From Adhaeribacter rhizoryzae (GTDB lineage Bacteria; Bacteroidota; Bacteroidia; Cytophagales; Hymenobacteraceae), in NCBI RefSeq assembly GCF_008629685.1, contig NZ_VWSF01000002.1:186001-250000 (forward strand): a stretch of 64,000 bases of DNA. Direction: 5' to 3'. The translations under genes and the position numbers were made by a program. The notes under the pieces are model-generated. The model had not been told where the DNA came from. It ran no database searches and saw nothing but the letters and a program-made list of their open reading frames with translations. Position 1 is the first letter of the stretch. Each line of letters starts with the position of its first letter. Shown in pieces: positions 1 through 9,543 of the stretch.

Positions 1-93
1 TATACAATAGATTTTTTCAATATGACATAAATACTAATGATTCAGAATAATCAAAAATAAGCTTCCAACTGTATATTAGTATCACCTACAAAC

Positions 94-127
94 AAGAAGG
101 CCAAATATTTGAATATTCGGCCTTTTT
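94..127. terminator. Hairpin terminator, probably bidirectional
   Basis: An inverted repeat (AAGGCCAAATATT against AATATTCGGCCTT, one mismatch, loop of about two bases) is followed on the plus strand by a T-rich tract. It lies just past the stop codon of the minus-strand transglycosylase gene, where the T tract is weaker. It may therefore end transcription from both sides, including a gene to the left of the window. Confidence 0.6.
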
Positions 128-148
128 GTTTTAAGCTACTGTGGATTT

Positions 149-2479
149 TTAATTACGGGTAGCGGCGGCAGTTTTAATGACCAGACGCTCACCTGGTTTT
201 ACGTTAAAATCGGGTTTGTTATTCCACTCCATTATTTCTTTAATGGTAACACCATAGCGACGGGAAATCTGGTACATCGATTCGCCGGCCGAAACGGTGT
301 GGGAAACCGGACCGTTGGCGTAGCTGCTATTGCTGGCAATGGGAGCTGCAGCAGCTTGTGCCTGCGGTTTATTTACCGGTACCGTTGAATAGCTGGTTGA
401 AGTTACCGGCGGGGCAACCAATTTCAGGTTCTGGCCAATCGCTAATGGCATTTCACCCAAGTTATTCCAGGTTTTCAGATCCTCTAAAGAAACTTGGTAC
501 ATTCTGGAAATAGCATACAAGGTTTCGCCTTTCGCTACTACGTGTACACCCGGGTTTTGTACCGGCTGCGCTGGAGCCTTCGCTGGTTCTTTGTAAATGG
601 AGGTCGAAGCGGTAGTTTTAGTAGGCGCGGCAGCTACGGGTTCTTTTAATCTTACGGCTGGTTTGGTAGCCGGCGTTTCCACCGCAGTAGTTTCTGTGGT
701 CGCATTCGAATCGGCAGCCATAGGGGTATTATTTGCGGGTGAAGTTGTTTCGGCTACCGGGGCAGGCGTTTTGGTTCTGCTATAAACCAAAGGCACGGTT
801 GGCTTATTTACCGGCTCAATTTGCTTATCGATATTAGCAGATAAAGAATCACCGGTTTCATCGGCTTCTTCGTTGGTCTGGGCAATGGCTTCATCTAGCG
901 ATGGCTCGGCTGGGCCCGGAGTCGCAATGGTAGTTGCAGCCTCATTATTGCTGGTTTCTGCCGTTGGTGTTGCCGCAGGTGCTGGTCTGGTTGCTACCTG
1001 GGGTTCGGCTACTGGTTCAGGTGTAGCGGGTACTTCCACTTCCTGTACTTTTGCCGGTTTCTTTTTCACGCCAAACCATTTATTCAAGCGTTTTTCCAAG
1101 GCCGAAGCTATCGACTTTTCTTCGTCGCGGTTTGAATCAGCAGATTTGTTTTCGGTATTAGCTTTTGCCGGATCGTCGTTTTGGGCCAGAATTCCAGGTT
1201 GAGCCGGAGCTGGGGCATTATCGGGGTACGTTTTCTGGAACTCAACCGGCGTATTAGCCGGACGGCGGCGCTGCATCCACAACAAACGGCCTTCGGCTAA
1301 GGTTTCGGTGGCTTTTAAACGGTTGTAGAACAAAAGCGAGCGTACTTTTACGCCGTGTTGCTGCGCTACCTGGTGAATGGTTTCACCTTGCTTTACCACG
1401 TGGTACGGCACATCGGCTTTGCTGTGTTTGGTCTCCAAATAATAGGCTTCGCCGGGTACAATCGGGTCGAAACTGTACATATCGTTGTACATCAGGAAGC
1501 GCCGGGCGGGCATATCGGCTTCGGCGGCCAGTTTATCTTTGGTATCGCCAGTGCGGGCAATAATTACTTTCAGGTTATTTTGTTTTCGGAATTCGCGCTT
1601 ACCGGTTTGCTCCACAACGCTGTTACGGTTGCCGGTACGGTTAGAAGCATATATTACCGACTGCTGATCGGGGTTGGTTACCGGAATGAGTATGGTATAG
1701 GTTTTATCGTAAGGAATAGCCCGGCCGTGCAACCACTTATTGTATTTCTGGAGTTCGGCTTCGTCGGTTTGGGTTTCCATCGCAATTTCGCGGAAGCTTT
1801 TACCTGCCGATGCGGTCATTTCCTGTAATAAAATGCCGGGAGCCGGGTTGCGGCCCACGTAATTACTGAAAGCTACTTTGTGCGCCAAAAAAGTAAGAAT
1901 ATACGGGTGCGTTCTTTCCGTAACTTCCATTTCTTTCTTGTTGAAATCATTAGGTTTGGCGTAGCCTTTGGCACCGGTTAAACCCAGGTTATAAGATAAC
2001 AAGGTGTTGTGCCAGTTTTTATAATAAACATTGTTGTGCTTTACCAAATAGCGCGCCGCACTGCGCGTAGATTCTATAATATGCTTCCGTTCGTCTACCT
2101 CCTGGTTTATCTGTAACTTTTGGTCCGAGGCGGCTTCTTTTTTAAACTGCCAGAAACCTACGGCGTTGGAGGTCGAAACTGCATCCGAAACCAGGCCGCT
2201 TTCCTGCAAGGCTAAATATTTAAAATCATCGGGTAAGCCTTCTTCCCGGAAAATGCGCTCAATAATCGGGAAATACGTATCGGCCCGGTCTACTTTGGCC
2301 TGAAAGTAAGTCGGGTATTTGGTTAAGGCATCTACCTGCCTTTGTATTTCCTGTTGACCCCGGTTATTAACCCGCAGGTGCTGATCCGCAAAATAAATAT
2401 CCGAAGGAACAATAATGTTTTGGGCATTGGTCAGCAAGCTGATACAGCTTAGGAGGAACAAAATGGTACCTTTTCGCAT
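149..2479 (-). CDS. LysM-containing membrane-bound lytic transglycosylase (MltD-like)
   Basis: Cleaves the glycan strands of peptidoglycan in the periplasm or at the outer membrane. The 776-residue product begins with a signal peptide (about 1-19, ending TNAQ). A family 23-type transglycosylase domain covers about 60-215; the ES motif in LALQESGL gives the likely catalytic Glu at 93, followed by the GFWQF motif. Three LysM peptidoglycan-binding repeats lie near 359-400, 645-690 and 726-772. A long Pro/Ala/Thr/Glu-rich linker joins the first LysM to the last two. The gene stands alone: the nearest upstream gene ends 367 bases away. The domain order is typical of MltD proteins in Bacteroidota; lack of a lipobox suggests it is periplasmic rather than a lipoprotein. 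Confidence 0.93.
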   Translation of the reverse strand: MRKGTILFLLSCISLLTNAQNIIVPSDIYFADQHLRVNNRGQQEIQRQVDALTKYPTYFQAKVDRADTYFPIIERIFREEGLPDDFKYLALQESGLVSDAVSTSNAVGFWQFKKEAASDQKLQINQEVDERKHIIESTRSAARYLVKHNNVYYKNWHNTLLSYNLGLTGAKGYAKPNDFNKKEMEVTERTHPYILTFLAHKVAFSNYVGRNPAPGILLQEMTASAGKSFREIAMETQTDEAELQKYNKWLHGRAIPYDKTYTILIPVTNPDQQSVIYASNRTGNRNSVVEQTGKREFRKQNNLKVIIARTGDTKDKLAAEADMPARRFLMYNDMYSFDPIVPGEAYYLETKHSKADVPYHVVKQGETIHQVAQQHGVKVRSLLFYNRLKATETLAEGRLLWMQRRRPANTPVEFQKTYPDNAPAPAQPGILAQNDDPAKANTENKSADSNRDEEKSIASALEKRLNKWFGVKKKPAKVQEVEVPATPEPVAEPQVATRPAPAATPTAETSNNEAATTIATPGPAEPSLDEAIAQTNEEADETGDSLSANIDKQIEPVNKPTVPLVYSRTKTPAPVAETTSPANNTPMAADSNATTETTAVETPATKPAVRLKEPVAAAPTKTTASTSIYKEPAKAPAQPVQNPGVHVVAKGETLYAISRMYQVSLEDLKTWNNLGEMPLAIGQNLKLVAPPVTSTSYSTVPVNKPQAQAAAAPIASNSSYANGPVSHTVSAGESMYQISRRYGVTIKEIMEWNNKPDFNVKPGERLVIKTAAATRN

Positions 2480-2846
2480 AATAACAGGCTTTAAGTGAAT
2501 AAATTATAATTACTGAAAATGAATTTAAAAGCAATCGGGCCGCCGGTTTTGCCTGAGCCGGAACAGAAAACAGGCAGAACCGAAAGACAAAATAGCAGAT
2601 TTAGTGCCGAACCAGGAATTTTTCGGAAGATTACTTATCTACAATTTATCCACAAGTTATCCAAAGCAACTCTTTAAGGTTGATAGAGCAAATTGCATAG
2701 AATGAATAAGTTGCAAATGTAGTTGTTTTAGCAAAGCCGTTGAAATATGCTAAAAAGAAAAGAAATGAGAGTGAAACCTCAGCCCTGGAAAAGGGCTTTG
2801 GTTTTCTTATATATTTCTGAACGAGCGCCTTATAAAATTTATTGTC
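2480..2846. other. Intergenic region without a convincing gene
   Basis: This gap lies upstream of the transglycosylase gene and downstream of the O-methyltransferase gene, both on the minus strand, so it should hold the transglycosylase promoter. I see no coding potential beyond short chance frames, no tRNA-like fold and no member of the repeat families found elsewhere in the window. One TTATCCACA sequence near 2647 resembles a DnaA box but stands almost alone. Confidence 0.5.
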
Positions 2847-3491
2847 TTATTTTTTGCGCATTAGCAACAAGCCATCGCGGAGCGGCAAAAGTACATTTTC
2901 CACGCGGTCGTCCTGCTGTATTTTTAGGTTAAAATCCAGAATGGCCTGGGTATCTTTATCTATTTTTTTGCCGGGTTCCTGCACCACCTTGCCGCTCCAC
3001 AAAACATTATCGGCCAGAATATAACCACCCGGATTGGTTTTCTCCAGAACCAAGTCGTAGTAGCGGCTGTAATTAATTTTATCGGCATCAATAAATACCA
3101 GGTCGAACTGAATATTTAAAGTAGGAATAATTTCGAGGGCATTGCCCAGGTAATAGTTAATTTGGTTTTCCAGGCCCGCTGCCGCTACGTACTTCCGGAC
3201 CAGGTCTTCGAGTTCGTCGTTAATATCTATGGTGTGCAATTGTCCGTCCGGTGTCAGGCCTTCGGCCAAACACAAACCCGAGTAACCGGTATACGTGCCA
3301 ATCTCTAATATTTGCTTGGGTTTAATCATGTGCGACAGCATAGATAATACGCGGCCCTGGTAATGCCCCGAAAGCATCCGAGGCATTAACACTTTTAAAT
3401 AAGTTTCGCGATTTAGTTGCTGCAACAATTCCGGTTCCGGGCTGGTGTGCCGCAATACATAATCCTGCAGCTCTTTCGACAGAAAATCCAT
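2847..3491 (-). CDS. Class I SAM-dependent O-methyltransferase (caffeoyl-CoA OMT type)
   Basis: Transfers a methyl group from S-adenosylmethionine to a hydroxyl of an unidentified small molecule. The 214-residue length is usual for this cytosolic family. Motif I is ILEIGTYTGYSG at 61-72, the acidic ribose-binding segment LHTIDIND follows at 86-93, and the metal-binding FIDADK motif is at 133-138. It is the last gene of a minus-strand cluster: the M16 peptidase ends only 19 bases upstream, so the two are probably cotranscribed. The family methylates catechols, phenolic esters and tRNA (TrmR-like members), and the substrate cannot be told from sequence. Confidence 0.88.
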   Translation of the reverse strand: MDFLSKELQDYVLRHTSPEPELLQQLNRETYLKVLMPRMLSGHYQGRVLSMLSHMIKPKQILEIGTYTGYSGLCLAEGLTPDGQLHTIDINDELEDLVRKYVAAAGLENQINYYLGNALEIIPTLNIQFDLVFIDADKINYSRYYDLVLEKTNPGGYILADNVLWSGKVVQEPGKKIDKDTQAILDFNLKIQQDDRVENVLLPLRDGLLLMRKK

Positions 3492-3510
3492 AACAGGTAT
3501 TTATAAACGA

Positions 3511-4746
3511 TTAATTAGCCGGTATATAATTCAGGTAACTTAAGTTGTCTTCGTGTAAAATCTCGTTGGCAATCTCCTGGAGCTGGCGGGCAGTGATGCC
3601 CCGGATTTGATCGAATATTTCGTTCAGGCTTTCTACTTTGTCCAGGTCCAGAATGCTTTTGCCCAGCATCATCATGAGGCCAATATTGCTTTCTTCGGCC
3701 ATCGCCAATTGCCCCATGAGCTGTTCTTTAGCGGTGTGCAGTTGTACCGTGCCTAAAGGCTTTTCGCGTAATATTTTAAGCTCCTTTAAAACCAGCGAGG
3801 TAGTGCGGTTTAGCTGTTTTTTTTCGGTGCCAAAGTAAATGCCAAACAAGCCGGTATCAATATAAGTGGTGTAATTGGCATCGATGGTATAGACCAATCC
3901 GTGCTTTTCGCGCACTGCCAGGTTTAACCGGGAGTTCATGCCGGGGCCCCCTAAAATATTGGAGAGCATAAAAAACGGAATCCGTTTCTCGTCGGAGAGC
4001 GAATAGGCGGGGCAGCCAATCATGCAATGGGCCTGGGTAATGGGTTTTTCCAGGTTTATACGGTTGGGTTGGTACAGGCTAAATGGCTGCCGATCGCGGC
4101 TACTCTCAATGCGGGGCAAAGGCGCTAAAAATTTCTGCCCTAGCTTCTGCACTTTATCGAAAGGTAAACTGCTTACCGAACAGAAAACCAGCCGGTCGGT
4201 GCTCATGTTGTCCTGAATAAACTTCAGAAAATCAGCTTTTTTAAAGCCCGATACGCTTTCGCGGGTACCTAATATATTATTGCCCAGGCTATGGTTTTGA
4301 AATATTACATTGTCGAACTCATCTATTACGGCGTCTTCGGGCGTATCGAGGTACATAGCCATTTCCTCCAGAATAACGCCGCGCTCTTTTTCTATTTCTT
4401 TGCCCGGAAAAACGGAGTTAAAGGTAATATCGGTGAGTAAATCAAAGGCTTTTTCGAAATGGTTATCCAATACCGAAGCGTAAAAACAAAGCTTTTCTTT
4501 GGTGGTATAAGCGTTCAGTTCGCCGCCTACGGTTTCGAGGCGGTTAAGAATATGAAATGATTTGCGTTTTTTGGTGCCTTTAAACGCCATGTGCTCCCAG
4601 AAATGGGCAATACCCAGTTCTTCCGGCTTTTCGTCGCGGCTGCCAATATCCAGCATAAAGCCGCTGTGGGCAATTTTGGTATGGGTAACTTGTTTATGTA
4701 TAATACGAATGCCGTTAGGCAAAGTATGCAGTTGATAATCAGGCAT
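3511..4746 (-). CDS. M16 family zinc metallopeptidase (insulinase/processing peptidase-like)
   Basis: A single-unit M16 peptidase of 411 residues, the size of one processing-peptidase subunit. The inverted zinc motif HxxEH is intact as HFWEH at 48-52, and the distal Glu ligand is expected in the VILEEMA segment near 127. The C-terminal half holds the second, non-catalytic M16 domain with GGPGMNSRLN at about 265. No signal peptide is visible, so it should be cytosolic, where such enzymes degrade short peptides or trim leader peptides. It sits between a glycosyltransferase gene (61 bases upstream) and an O-methyltransferase gene (19 bases downstream), probably one operon. A leader-processing role is possible, but no precursor peptide gene is visible nearby. 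Confidence 0.9.
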   Translation of the reverse strand: MPDYQLHTLPNGIRIIHKQVTHTKIAHSGFMLDIGSRDEKPEELGIAHFWEHMAFKGTKKRKSFHILNRLETVGGELNAYTTKEKLCFYASVLDNHFEKAFDLLTDITFNSVFPGKEIEKERGVILEEMAMYLDTPEDAVIDEFDNVIFQNHSLGNNILGTRESVSGFKKADFLKFIQDNMSTDRLVFCSVSSLPFDKVQKLGQKFLAPLPRIESSRDRQPFSLYQPNRINLEKPITQAHCMIGCPAYSLSDEKRIPFFMLSNILGGPGMNSRLNLAVREKHGLVYTIDANYTTYIDTGLFGIYFGTEKKQLNRTTSLVLKELKILREKPLGTVQLHTAKEQLMGQLAMAEESNIGLMMMLGKSILDLDKVESLNEIFDQIRGITARQLQEIANEILHEDNLSYLNYIPAN

Positions 4747-4807
4747 GCAATATAAATTTGGGAGGGCAAAGGTACGAAATATTAAAGAGAAAACCGTTTT
4801 AACCGGC

Positions 4808-5941
4808 TTATTTGCCCGCGAGCAGGTCTACGTAAAGTTGGTGAATTGGGGTAATGGTTTTTTCGGGTCGGAAACGCAAAGCTTGTTCCAATCCTTTTTG
4901 GATCATAGTGGTGCGCAGTTGCTGGTTTTGAGCCGCTTGCGTTAATAAATCGGCGAGTTGGTCAATATTATTTGGGTTGGCGTAAAGAGCGGCCTCGCCA
5001 CCGGCTTCACTAAAGCACGAACCCGTAGAGGTAATAACCGGCACGCCGCTGTTCAACGCTTCTAAAATGGGAATACCAAAACCTTCGAAAACCGAGGGGT
5101 ACACAAATAAATAGGCCAACTGGTAAATCGCTGGTAATTCTTCAGTCGGGATATAAGGCAGAAATATTAGTTTATTCCTAAGGTTATTTTCTTGAATAAA
5201 AGCCTCCAGTTCTTGTTTGTAAGCGGTGGCGCGGCCAATAAATACCACGGGTAAATCGGCAGCAAGACCGGCCCGGTGCCAGGCCCGGAGCAGTTGCAAC
5301 TGATTTTTACGCGGTTCTAAAGTACCCACGCATAATATAAAAGTAGCGGGAAGGTTGTATTTTTGTCTTATTTCTTGCAGGTTTTCGGCGGGTAATAATT
5401 GGTGGAATATGGGGTTACAATCCTGGTAAATGACCTCAATTTTATCTTCCGGAATTTTATAATGCTGGATAATATCCTGCTGGGTCTGCTCACTAATGGC
5501 AATTATTTTATCGGCCCGGTGGCAGGCGTACCGGAATTTGTAATGGTACACTTGCCGGTCGATGGGTTTATACAACTCGGGGTACCGGATAAATATTAAA
5601 TCATGAATGGTAACTACCTGTTTTAAGCTGGCTGGTAAGCCGGCCGGTAATTCGTTGCTCAGGCCGTGGTACAGTCCAATATTTTGTTTTCTTAAATCAG
5701 CGCCTAGCCCAAAGGTACGCCATAAAGCCGGTAGCGCTTTGTGCCAGTTGGTGGGTGTTATTACTTTTACCTGGTTAGTGGCTGAATGAAATTGCCGGAA
5801 AGTTTCGGCAACTCGGGGTGTAAACAAAAAATATTCATCTGCCGGAAAACGTTCTGCCAAACCCGAAATAACAAAACGGCTGTAGTTGCCTAGGCCGGAG
5901 GTATTATTAAAAGCTCTTTTGGCATCCAGGCCTATTTTCAT
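4808..5941 (-). CDS. Glycosyltransferase family 4 (GT-B fold)
   Basis: Transfers a sugar from a nucleotide-sugar donor, probably in cell-surface polysaccharide or glycolipid synthesis. The 377-residue protein shows the GT4 donor-site signature: LCVGTLEPRKNQ near 205-216, and FEGFGIPILEALNSGVP near 285-301 with the E-x7-E spacing. The N-terminal acceptor domain is less conserved and carries a Gly-rich DAKRAFNNTSGLGNYSR loop typical of mannosyltransferases. It is the first gene of the GT4 / M16 / O-methyltransferase cluster on the minus strand. Donor and acceptor are unknown. Confidence 0.9.
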   Translation of the reverse strand: MKIGLDAKRAFNNTSGLGNYSRFVISGLAERFPADEYFLFTPRVAETFRQFHSATNQVKVITPTNWHKALPALWRTFGLGADLRKQNIGLYHGLSNELPAGLPASLKQVVTIHDLIFIRYPELYKPIDRQVYHYKFRYACHRADKIIAISEQTQQDIIQHYKIPEDKIEVIYQDCNPIFHQLLPAENLQEIRQKYNLPATFILCVGTLEPRKNQLQLLRAWHRAGLAADLPVVFIGRATAYKQELEAFIQENNLRNKLIFLPYIPTEELPAIYQLAYLFVYPSVFEGFGIPILEALNSGVPVITSTGSCFSEAGGEAALYANPNNIDQLADLLTQAAQNQQLRTTMIQKGLEQALRFRPEKTITPIHQLYVDLLAGK

Positions 5942-6128
5942 GGTAGTTTAGGGTTTAAAGGGGTAAAATTAAGCGTAAGACTCGATATTTAATATTTATA
6001 GCGATTGTCAAATATTTATTTCTGAAAGTTGCTGTAATATTTATTTAGTTAATTAGTTTTACCTGTGTTTAGTTGGCCGGCCATTTGCTTATTCGGTCGG
6101 CTAATTTCCTACTAATTCTTTTCTTACT

Positions 6129-7418
6129 ATGAAATACCAATCTATCGACGCGGATTTATTTGTACAGAACCGCAAAAAGTTTTGCAGCCGCCTAAAGCCT
6201 TGCTCTTTGGCTGTTTTCCAGTCGAATGACATTATGCCCACCAACGCCGACGGAACCATGGCTTTCCGGCAAAACAGCGATTTGTTTTACTTAAGCGGCA
6301 TAGACCAGGAAGAAAGTATTTTGCTGTTGTTTCCGGAGGCAAAAGAGGTGAAGCATCAGGAAATTCTTTTCGTGCGCGAAACCAACGATCATATTTTAAC
6401 CTGGGAAGGCTATAAATTAACCAAAGAACAGGCCCGCGAAGTATCGGGTATTAAAACTATTTTCTGGACTTCTGAATTTAAGCAGGTTTTTAATGCGCTA
6501 ATGGCCGAAGCTGAAAACGTGTACCTGAACACCAACGAGCATTTGCGGGCGGTAATAGAAGTAGAAACCCGCGATGCCCGCTTTTTAAAATGGTGCCGCG
6601 AAACGTACCCGCTGCACCAGTACCAGCGGAGTGCGCCCATTATGCACCACTTGCGGGCCATTAAATCCGATATTGAAATAGAATTAATTAAAAAGGCCTG
6701 TATTATTACTGAGCAAGCTTTTTTACGGCTGCTTAAATTTATTAAGCCGGGCGTAATGGAGTACGAAATAGAAGCCGAAATTGTGCACGAGTTTATTCGC
6801 AATCGGTCGCGCGGACCGGCTTACGGTTCTATTATTGCTTCCGGGGCCAATGCCTGCATTTTGCACTACGTAGATAACTTCCGCGAATGTAAAGATGGCG
6901 ATGTGGTGCTAATGGATTTTGGCGCTGAGTACGCCAACTACGCCGCCGACTTAACGCGCAGCGTACCCGTTAACGGCAAATTTACGCCGCGCCAGAAAGA
7001 AGTTTATAATTCGGTGCTGCACGTACTAAAAACGGCCCGCAACATGCTGGTACCCGGCAATACGCTAGATCAGTACCATTCTTTTGTAGGTGCGGTCATG
7101 CAAAACGAACTGATAAAATTAGGCTTGCTGAACGAAAGCGACGTGAAAAACCAGGACCCGGATAAACCGCTGTACAAGAAATATTTCATGCACGGCACTT
7201 CGCACCACTTGGGCCTGGATGTACACGATGTAGGCAATAAATACCGGACGTTTGAGCCCGGCATGGTATTTACCTGCGAACCTGGTATTTACATCCGGGA
7301 AGAAGGCCTGGGCATTCGGCTGGAGAACGATATTTTAGTAACTTCTAACGGCCCCGTAGATTTAATGCAAAATATTCCGCTGGAGCCCGAAGATATTGAG
7401 CGCATCATGCAAGCATAG
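6129..7418 (+). CDS. Xaa-Pro aminopeptidase (aminopeptidase P, M24B)
   Basis: Removes the N-terminal residue of peptides whose second residue is proline, using two metal ions. The 429-residue protein has an N-terminal AMP_N domain (about 1-130) and a pita-bread M24 domain. Expected metal ligands are all visible: Asp in VLMDFGAEY and in YAADLTRS (about 263-275), His in GTSHHLGLDVHD (about 358), Glu in FTCEPGIYI (about 385) and Glu in IRLENDILV (about 400). No signal peptide is present, so it is cytosolic. The gene is monocistronic, with its own terminator at 7450-7482. Confidence 0.95.
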   Translation: MKYQSIDADLFVQNRKKFCSRLKPCSLAVFQSNDIMPTNADGTMAFRQNSDLFYLSGIDQEESILLLFPEAKEVKHQEILFVRETNDHILTWEGYKLTKEQAREVSGIKTIFWTSEFKQVFNALMAEAENVYLNTNEHLRAVIEVETRDARFLKWCRETYPLHQYQRSAPIMHHLRAIKSDIEIELIKKACIITEQAFLRLLKFIKPGVMEYEIEAEIVHEFIRNRSRGPAYGSIIASGANACILHYVDNFRECKDGDVVLMDFGAEYANYAADLTRSVPVNGKFTPRQKEVYNSVLHVLKTARNMLVPGNTLDQYHSFVGAVMQNELIKLGLLNESDVKNQDPDKPLYKKYFMHGTSHHLGLDVHDVGNKYRTFEPGMVFTCEPGIYIREEGLGIRLENDILVTSNGPVDLMQNIPLEPEDIERIMQA

Positions 7419-7449
7419 TAATAATTTATTGATTATTTAAAAACTGGAG

Positions 7450-7482
7450 AACAGGTATGGCTAGCAGCTATACCTGTTTTTT
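7450..7482 (+). terminator. Rho-independent terminator after the aminopeptidase gene
   Basis: The arms AACAGGTAT and ATACCTGTT enclose an 11-base loop and are followed by a T-rich tract on the plus strand, 31 bases after the stop codon. Confidence 0.8.
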
Positions 7483-7646
7483 ATTTTATTGCTGTTGCCA
7501 ACGTCTTACCTGCTAATTATAATACTTTACCTGGTTTCTATAAAAAAAATCAGCTACAGATTTTCTACAGATTTAGTCTTTAATATTGATACATAAATAA
7601 TACTTAACTATAAGTAGCAAGCCGGAAAGCTTTGCAGCTAAGGGGC

Positions 7647-9140
7647 ATGAAAATATTTTTTAATTTCTTTCTATTCCTGTTGATGCTTTTTGGGGCGGTA
7701 CCTGGGTTGGCTCAGGTAAAGCCCCAAATAAGGCTTTTTACCTTGCCCGAAGTAGTCCGGATGGCCAAAGAAAATTCGCCCAGTTACCGGTATACTTCTG
7801 TGCTGTTCGAAAACCGGCAATGGCAATACAAAACATTTAAAGCTAATTTTTTCCCCCAATTAAACTTAAATGGGTATTTGCCGGAATATAACAAGAACAT
7901 TGTGCCGGTGTTGCAACCCAATGGTAGCATTATTCCGCAACCTAACCACAGTGCGGCATCGGCCTTGGCTTTATCGCTGGGGCAGGAGGTTTGGTTTACC
8001 GGCGGCTATATTTCCATTAACAGCAATATTAACCGCTTCGATGATTTTATAGAAGGCAGTGAACGAATTCCGCGCCGCTATACAGCAGTGCCGGCTACCA
8101 TTACCTTTAATCAGCCTTTTTTTGGCTACCGCTGGCTGAAGTGGGAAAACAAAGTACAACCGCTCCGCTACGAAGAAGCCCGGCGTGAATATTGGGAACG
8201 CATGGAGGGTATTGCGGAAGAAGCCACAAGTCATTTTTTTAATTTATTGCTTAGCCAGATTAGCTACCAGATTGCCGAGAAAAATGTAAGTACCAACCAA
8301 ATATTGTATAAAAATGCCGAGGAGCGGTTTAGTAAAGGCACCATGCCCGAAAACGAATTGCTGCAAATTGAGCTTAGTTTAATGAATTCGCGGCAAAATC
8401 TGGAACAAACCACCTTGGATGTGGAAGCCAGTACCTTGCGCTTAAAAATATTTTTGGGTTTAACCGACGATGACCCCATTACGCTGGTGCCGCCTGCGGA
8501 AATTCCGGAATTTGCCGTTGATGAAAAATTTGCCCTGGAACAAGCCCACAAATACCGGCAGCGCATGATTGGGTTTAAGCGCGAATTAGTAGAAGCCGAT
8601 ATGACTATGGCCCGGGCTAAAGGCGAAACCGGCGCTACCGCTAGTTTATTTGCTTCTTTTGGTTTAACCCAGCAAGCCAAAAATATTCCGGATGTGTACC
8701 AGCAACTCTCCGAACAGCAACGCCTGCGGATTGGCTTTAATATTCCGGTAATGGACTGGGGGCGTTCCGATTCACGATTAGGAACGGCTAAAGCTAACCT
8801 GGAACTGGTTAAAGCCAACGTAGAGCAGCAACGCATAAATTTTGACCAGGATATTTACCTGAATGTAAAACGTTTTAAAGTACTGCGCAACCAAATGGCC
8901 GTAGCCAAAAGAACCGATGAAATAGCCGAAAAACGCTACAATTTAACCAAAGACCGCTACCTCGACGGGCAAATTAGCATCTTGGATTTAAATGTAGCCA
9001 CCGAAGAAAGAGATAAAGCTACCCGCAGTTATATAAGCGCGCTCCGGAGTTTTTGGTCGGCTTATTACAACCTGCGCCACATAACATTGTACGATTTTGA
9101 GTTAAACAAACCTATTATAAGCGAATTGAGTAATCAGTAA
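7647..9140 (+). CDS. TolC family outer membrane channel protein
   Basis: An outer-membrane efflux or secretion duct of the TolC type. I place the start at the ATG at 7647 because it gives a clean signal peptide (about 23 residues ending GLAQ) just after an AAGGGG stretch; an in-frame TTG five codons upstream is less likely. The rest shows two OEP repeats with long heptad-rich helices (for example 190-250 and 400-470) that would form the periplasmic barrel. No inner-membrane pump or membrane-fusion protein lies beside it, so its partner is encoded elsewhere. It could serve multidrug efflux or type I secretion. Confidence 0.9.
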   Translation: MKIFFNFFLFLLMLFGAVPGLAQVKPQIRLFTLPEVVRMAKENSPSYRYTSVLFENRQWQYKTFKANFFPQLNLNGYLPEYNKNIVPVLQPNGSIIPQPNHSAASALALSLGQEVWFTGGYISINSNINRFDDFIEGSERIPRRYTAVPATITFNQPFFGYRWLKWENKVQPLRYEEARREYWERMEGIAEEATSHFFNLLLSQISYQIAEKNVSTNQILYKNAEERFSKGTMPENELLQIELSLMNSRQNLEQTTLDVEASTLRLKIFLGLTDDDPITLVPPAEIPEFAVDEKFALEQAHKYRQRMIGFKRELVEADMTMARAKGETGATASLFASFGLTQQAKNIPDVYQQLSEQQRLRIGFNIPVMDWGRSDSRLGTAKANLELVKANVEQQRINFDQDIYLNVKRFKVLRNQMAVAKRTDEIAEKRYNLTKDRYLDGQISILDLNVATEERDKATRSYISALRSFWSAYYNLRHITLYDFELNKPIISELSNQ

Positions 9141-9256
9141 AAGATTTTTACAGACCTCGTAATTAACTCATTTTCAAGTGGCGGGGCGTATAAAGTGTAA
9201 AATTGAATGCGCTTTTTTAACAGTTGTAATTTTAGAAGAACTTAACAGAAAGCTTA

Positions 9257-9284
9257 TTGAGTAAATATTATCTTTCTATATTTG
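9257..9284 (+). promoter_or_regulatory. Promoter and long leader of the OmpA-family gene
   Basis: TTG at 9257-9259 and TATATTTG at 9277-9284 are separated by 17 bases, a textbook Bacteroidota primary-sigma promoter. Transcription would start near 9291, leaving a leader of about 250 bases before the ATG at 9544. The gap from 9141 to 9543 contains no credible gene; the leader ends in a very T-rich stretch. No other features were seen in it. Confidence 0.65.
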
Positions 9285-9543
9285 CGGCCGTTAATAGATA
9301 TTTCGCCGCAGAATTAATTGGAGCAGCGTATAAAAAACAGAACTATAAATCCGGTTTTTAAAAATTAAAACAGAAAAGGCATAATATTATTAAATCTTAC
9401 TGCTTTTTTACCCGTACATAAAAACCATGAAATGAAATTAAGATTTAAAGGCAACATTTTTTTGTAAATGATGTATATACCCAAAACTTAATATATAATT
9501 CTAAATTTAATTTTTTTTCAGTTTTCACACTAAACTACAAACT

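Noticed and set aside
597-1202. Plus-strand Val/Ala/Ser-rich frames opposite the LysM transglycosylase
   Set aside because: These are shadows of the Pro/Ala/Thr-rich linker on the other strand.
2640-2670. TTATCCACA as a DnaA box or origin
   Set aside because: Only one good match and one poor neighbour; no cluster, no AT-rich unwinding element and no dnaA or dnaN nearby.
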